From the NCBI GenBank assembly GCA_021790375.1, contig JAJYEB010000078.1, forward strand, positions 1 to 7,913: a stretch of 7,913 bases of DNA. Direction: 5' to 3'. Positions 5,649 to 7,913 of this stretch are shown piece after piece. The notes beneath the pieces were generated by a model, which saw nothing but the letters and a program-made list of their open reading frames with translations, made no database searches and was not told the DNA's origin. Each line of letters starts with the position of its first letter. Positions within the stretch are counted from its first letter, which is position 1. The stretch comes from Chloroflexota bacterium (GTDB lineage: Bacteria > Chloroflexota > Limnocylindria > Limnocylindrales > CSP1-4). The position numbers and the translations under genes were made by a program.

Positions 5649-6706
5649 GTCACGTCCTCCGCGAGCGCGAGGATCGCCGGGAGCCGCGCCAGGTCGACGT
5701 TGCCGCCGGATCCCACCGCGCAGACCGTGTCGCCGTCCCGGAGCGGGATCCGACCGGAGATCACGGCCCCCAGGGCGGCCGCGCCCGCGGGTTCGAGCAG
5801 CTGCTTCATCCGCTCCAGCGCGAACCGGACCCCCGCGGCGATCTCGCGCTCCTCGACGAGCACGATCCCGTCCAGGTAGCGCCGCGCCAGCGCCATGACC
5901 CACGGGCCCGCGAACGGCGCCCCCAGGCCGTCCGCGATGCTGACCGGGTCCAGGTCGACCACCCGGCCGGCCTCCAGCGCGAGCGTCAGCGCATTGCTCC
6001 GCACCGGCTCCACGCCGTAGACGCGCACGCCGGGCCGAACCTGCTTCGCCGCCGCCGCGATCCCCGTCGCCAGCCCGCCGCCGCCGACCCCCACCACGAT
6101 GACGCTCACGTCGGGGAGATCCTCGAGGATCTCGAGCCCGATGGTGCCCTGTCCGGCGATCATCGCCGGGTCGTCGAAGGGATGGACGTACACGAGGTTC
6201 CGCGCCCGCCGGAGCTCCTCGAGGTGGCGGTAGGCGTCCCCCACGTGTTCGCCGTACAGGACCACCTCCGCGCCGTACTTCCGCGCGGCGGCAGCCTTCG
6301 CCTGCGACGCCCCGGCCGGCATCACGACGGTGACCGGGATGCCGCGACTGGCCGCCACGTAGGCCACGGCCTGCGCGTGATTCCCGGCGGACAGCGCGAT
6401 CAGCCCGCGACGCCGCTCGTCGGCGGTGAGCTGGTCGGTCTTGTTCGTGGCGCCACGAGGCTTGAACGAGCCGGTCAGCTGCAGGTGCTCGGCCTTCAGA
6501 AAGACGCGGGGCTGCCCGTCGGCCGCCGGTCCGGCCGACAGGGTGGTGCCGCCCTCGCCGGCCCGGACGACCCGGCCGGCCGTGCGCGACGAGAGCATGG
6601 GCGTGCGGTGCACCCGGCCCCGGATCCGCGCGGCCGCCTCCCGGATCTGCTCGAGGGGGATGTCGCCGACAAGCTCGGGCGCCGTTCCGCCACGCTCTTC
6701 GTCCAC
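5639..6706 (-). CDS. Threonine/serine dehydratase (threonine ammonia-lyase), PLP-dependent, no ACT domain
   Basis: This 355-residue fold-type II PLP enzyme deaminates threonine (or serine) to 2-oxobutyrate (or pyruvate). The PLP lysine is Lys82 in TGSFKPRGATNK. SAGNHAQAVAY (106-116) is the substrate and cofactor loop, GVGGGGLATG (206-215) binds the PLP phosphate, EPAGAAALGA (305-314) follows, and Ser333 in GSGGNVD contacts the pyridine nitrogen. It ends with the catalytic domain, so it is the short class without an allosteric C-terminus. An insertion rich in Gly and Ala (about 46-66) precedes VFLKAEHLQ and lengthens the N-terminal part compared with typical ~320-residue enzymes. The GTG start has no ribosome binding site but follows a GATACT box by 6 nt, suggesting a leaderless mRNA. 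It is first in a two-gene operon with homoserine dehydrogenase, consistent with isoleucine precursor supply; an IlvA/TdcB-type role is inferred. Confidence 0.9.
   Translation of the reverse strand: MDEERGGTAPELVGDIPLEQIREAAARIRGRVHRTPMLSSRTAGRVVRAGEGGTTLSAGPAADGQPRVFLKAEHLQLTGSFKPRGATNKTDQLTADERRRGLIALSAGNHAQAVAYVAASRGIPVTVVMPAGASQAKAAAARKYGAEVVLYGEHVGDAYRHLEELRRARNLVYVHPFDDPAMIAGQGTIGLEILEDLPDVSVIVVGVGGGGLATGIAAAAKQVRPGVRVYGVEPVRSNALTLALEAGRVVDLDPVSIADGLGAPFAGPWVMALARRYLDGIVLVEEREIAAGVRFALERMKQLLEPAGAAALGAVISGRIPLRDGDTVCAVGSGGNVDLARLPAILALAEDVTWP
5656..5660 (-). promoter_or_regulatory. Ribosome binding site of homoserine dehydrogenase, inside the dehydratase gene
   Basis: On the minus strand GGAGG stands 7 nt before GTG 5648 and 13 nt before GTG 5642. 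The spacing favours 5648 as the start and gives a 10-bp overlap with the dehydratase reading frame. Confidence 0.6.
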
Positions 6707-6712
6707 GGCGCG

Positions 6713-6721
6713 AGTATCGCA
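6713..6721 (-). promoter_or_regulatory. Extended -10 promoter element of the threonine dehydratase operon
   Basis: Read on the minus strand this is TGCGATACT: a TG dinucleotide, one base, then GATACT, which matches TATAAT at four of six positions. Exactly 6 nt lie between the hexamer and GTG 6706, so the transcript would begin on the start codon. This is the same geometry as at 4182-4188. No -35 hexamer is obvious, as expected of extended -10 promoters. Confidence 0.5.
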
Positions 6722-6784
6722 GCAACCCCGGAGGGCCGCCCGGGCACGACCCTCGCACGGGCCGGGGGCAAGCCGATCAGGCCC

Positions 6785-7048
6785 TCAGTCGGGCGTCACC
6801 ATCGCGTGGTCGACGTAGCACCACAGCCAGCTCTCGCCCGGCTCGATCGACCGCATGATCGGGTGCCCGGTCGCCTGGTAGTGGGCCGTTGCGTGGCGGT
6901 TGGGAGAGGAGTCGCAGCAGCCCACGTGCCCGCAGGTCATGCACATCCGGAGGTGCACCCACCGTCCGCCGATCTTCAGGCAGTCCTCGCAGCCCGTTGC
7001 CGACGCCGTGACGTCGCGGACCTGGTCGAGATGCGGGCAGCTCGCCAT
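6785..7048 (-). CDS. Stand-alone UBP-type zinc-finger protein
   Basis: The 87-residue protein is one ZnF-UBP domain. Likely zinc ligands are Cys4, His6, Cys20, Cys23, Cys36, Cys39, Cys44, His52, His56 and His62, embedded in the signature W-x2-LR-x-C-x2-CGHVGCCDSSPNRHA followed by GHPIMRSIEPGESWLWCYVD. Short single-domain proteins of this kind are common in high-GC bacteria, and their function is not established. Eukaryotic UBP fingers that bind the ubiquitin C-terminus carry Arg in a CGR motif; here the same place reads CCD (44-46), so ubiquitin-type binding is unlikely. A purine-rich ribosome binding site (GGAAGGGGGA) lies about 5 nt before the ATG. The protein is cytoplasmic, with no signal or membrane segment. 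It is 78 bp upstream of the threonine dehydratase start on the same strand, but that gene appears to have its own promoter. Confidence 0.9.
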   Translation of the reverse strand: MASCPHLDQVRDVTASATGCEDCLKIGGRWVHLRMCMTCGHVGCCDSSPNRHATAHYQATGHPIMRSIEPGESWLWCYVDHAMVTPD

Positions 7049-7143
7049 GTGTCCCCCTTCCGAACGAAGTCGGTGTGACTGCCCATCCTGCGGTCCCGGA
7101 CGGCGCCTGTCGAGCCTACCGCACGGCCGCGACGCTCGCTTCA

Positions 7144-7153
7144 GAAGGCCTTC
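7144..7153. other. 10-bp perfect palindrome in a divergent intergenic region
   Basis: GAAGGCCTTC lies in the 206-bp gap between the UBP zinc-finger gene (-) and the PAP2-like gene (+). A TANNNT-like box (TACCGT, 7166-7171) follows 12 bp later on the plus strand and could be the -10 of the PAP2-like gene, with the palindrome as an operator. Both are weak calls made by eye. Confidence 0.25.
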
Positions 7154-7239
7154 AGCCGAGCGCCCTACCGTTGGCGCTGGACATGGCCTGCCGATCGACT
7201 CCGGCGACCGCGCGGTCGCGGGCGGCCACGCAGCGGGGG

Positions 7240-7290
7240 GCAGGAGGAGTGCCGGTGACCCGCCGCGCGGCGCGAGCAGGAGGTGTGCCG
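7240..7290 (+). repeat. Duplicated 15-bp ribosome binding site/GTG segment
   Basis: GCAGGAGGAGTGCCG (7240-7254) recurs as GCAGGAGGTGTGCCG (7276-7290), one mismatch, offset 36 bp (12 codons). The copies are in the same frame (Ala-Gly-Gly-Val-Pro each time) and flank the predicted start of the PAP2-like gene. Confidence 0.5.
7242..7247 (+). promoter_or_regulatory. Ribosome binding site of the PAP2-like gene
   Basis: AGGAGG stands 7 nt before GTG 7255. A second AGGAGG at 7278-7283 lies only 1 nt before an in-frame GTG at 7285, which is too close to work well, so 7255 is preferred. Confidence 0.6.
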
Positions 7291-7913
7291 CGGGAGCCCG
7301 CCGCGACCCGGGCAGACGTCCGCTCCCGCAACGACCGGATCCTGCTCGTGTCGATGGTCGCCTACGCAGTGGTGCTGGCAGGCCTCGCGCTGGAACGTGG
7401 CGTCGAGCTCACGCCGGCGGTCCTCGCGATCGGGGCGGCGCTCGTGACCGTGCTCGCCCTCCGCAGGCGCCTGCCGTTCCGGGACTGGATCCCGTTCGTG
7501 GTCATCGCACTGGCCTACGAGCTGATCCGCGGCTACCAGGCGACGCTGGATGCCATGGTCCACGTGGCCGGCATCATCGGCGTCGAGCGCGACCTGCTCG
7601 GGGGGCAGCTGGCCACGGGAATCCTCCAGGCCGCCTTCCACCCGCTGCACGGGCTGGACCCGCTGGCCGTGGCCGCCACGATCCTGTACGTCCTGCACGT
7701 GCCGCTTCCGCTGGCGGTGGCAGGCTGGCTGTGGCTGCGTCACCGGTCCGCCTTCTACGACTTCGTGGCCGCGCTGGTGGTGCTCTCGATCGCGGCGTTC
7801 ATCACGTACCTGCTGCTGCCCGTGGCCCCACCGTGGTGGGCCGCGGCCCACGGCTACGTCCCCGGGCCGGGCGGCCATCCGCTGATCTCCTACCTCCAGC
7901 CGGCCGCCTTCGC
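7255..7913 (+). CDS. PAP2 superfamily (Aur1/Ipt1-like, PAP2_3-type) membrane protein, 3' end outside window
   Basis: The frame is open to the window end, giving the first 219 residues. After a basic N-terminus (1-28) come hydrophobic segments at about 29-47, 53-69, 78-91, 134-161 and 168-190, so this is a polytopic inner-membrane protein. The order AYELIRGY (87-94), a long extracytoplasmic-type stretch (95-133, with AAFHPLHGLDP), LHVPLPLAVAGWLWLRHRSAFYDFV, then ITYLLLPVAPPWWAA (183-197) resembles bacterial proteins in the PAP2/inositolphosphotransferase Aur1-like family. These dephosphorylate or transfer phospho-head groups on lipids. The histidine motifs that would prove catalysis lie downstream of the window. 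The start is GTG 7255 by its ribosome binding site; in-frame ATG 7183 would add 24 residues. It is divergent from the UBP zinc-finger gene. Confidence 0.75.
   Translation, partial: MTRRAARAGGVPREPAATRADVRSRNDRILLVSMVAYAVVLAGLALERGVELTPAVLAIGAALVTVLALRRRLPFRDWIPFVVIALAYELIRGYQATLDAMVHVAGIIGVERDLLGGQLATGILQAAFHPLHGLDPLAVAATILYVLHVPLPLAVAGWLWLRHRSAFYDFVAALVVLSIAAFITYLLLPVAPPWWAAAHGYVPGPGGHPLISYLQPAAF

Noticed and set aside
5649..6758. Upstream extension of the homoserine dehydrogenase frame to give a 703-residue fusion protein
   Set aside because: The extra N-terminal part overlaps threonine dehydratase in another frame and is low-complexity Arg/Gly. The Rossmann motif starts right after GTG 5648, which has a ribosome binding site.
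6182..7078. A 298-codon plus-strand frame opposite the dehydratase and UBP genes
   Set aside because: It is antisense to two clear genes. The translated text is Arg/His/Gly-rich shadow without a domain.
7165..7885. Long frames (7165-7878 minus, 7550-7885 plus) over the PAP2-like gene
   Set aside because: They are shadows. The plus-strand frame from 7255 encodes well-formed membrane helices and family-like motifs and is the real gene, though it has no stop within the window.
1..7913. tRNA, rRNA, CRISPR arrays, transposases, attachment sites or phage genes
   Set aside because: None were seen on either strand: no regularly spaced repeats, no transposase or integrase motifs, and no cloverleaf-like segment in the intergenic regions.

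Overview
The window is a compact, very GC-rich stretch (roughly 70% G+C by eye) of bacterial chromosome carrying ten protein genes and no RNA genes, insertion sequences or CRISPR arrays that I can see. GC-rich codon use, GTG starts, start codons with no ribosome binding site placed 6 nt after a TANNNT-like -10 box, a stand-alone bacterial UBP zinc-finger protein, a DUF1025-type zincin and a PAP2_3-like membrane protein point to Actinomycetota or a high-GC Chloroflexota lineage such as Limnocylindria. I cannot decide between them from sequence alone.

Layout. 2-169 (+): C-terminus of a metallophosphoesterase. 231-1103 (+): a nitrilase-superfamily amidase of the N-carbamoylputrescine amidase type, joined by an ATGA overlap to 1100-2758 (+), a YtcJ/NfdA-type metal-dependent amidohydrolase. 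2759-2869: a GC-rich, hairpin-dense convergent intergenic region. 2870-3055 (-): a 61-residue two-helix membrane protein. 3145-4176 (-): an alpha/beta hydrolase whose nucleophile serine is replaced by glycine. 4194-4619 (+): a small zinc metallopeptidase, divergent from the hydrolase across only 17 bp. 4647-5648 (-) and 5639-6706 (-): homoserine dehydrogenase and threonine dehydratase, overlapping by 10 bp, with the dehydratase first in the transcript. 6785-7048 (-): UBP-type zinc-finger protein. 7255-7913 (+): 5' part of a polytopic PAP2/Aur1-like membrane protein, cut by the window end.

How the genes fit together. The amidase and amidohydrolase look like a translationally coupled hydrolytic pair acting on C-N bonds of small amides or carbamoyl compounds; the substrate is unknown. 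Homoserine dehydrogenase and threonine dehydratase sit at either end of the homoserine, threonine, 2-oxobutyrate route, which would feed isoleucine synthesis. Both lack the usual C-terminal ACT regulatory domain. The other genes are single housekeeping or unassigned functions.

The most notable signals are: a near-palindromic -10 element (4182-4188) apparently serving two divergent, leaderless genes with identical geometry on both strands; the missing nucleophile in the alpha/beta hydrolase; a ~30-bp imperfect repeat found after two neighbouring minus-strand genes; and a short tandem CCACC repeat directly before the catalytic cysteine codon of the amidase. I do not see a clear undescribed multi-gene defence or mobile system here.
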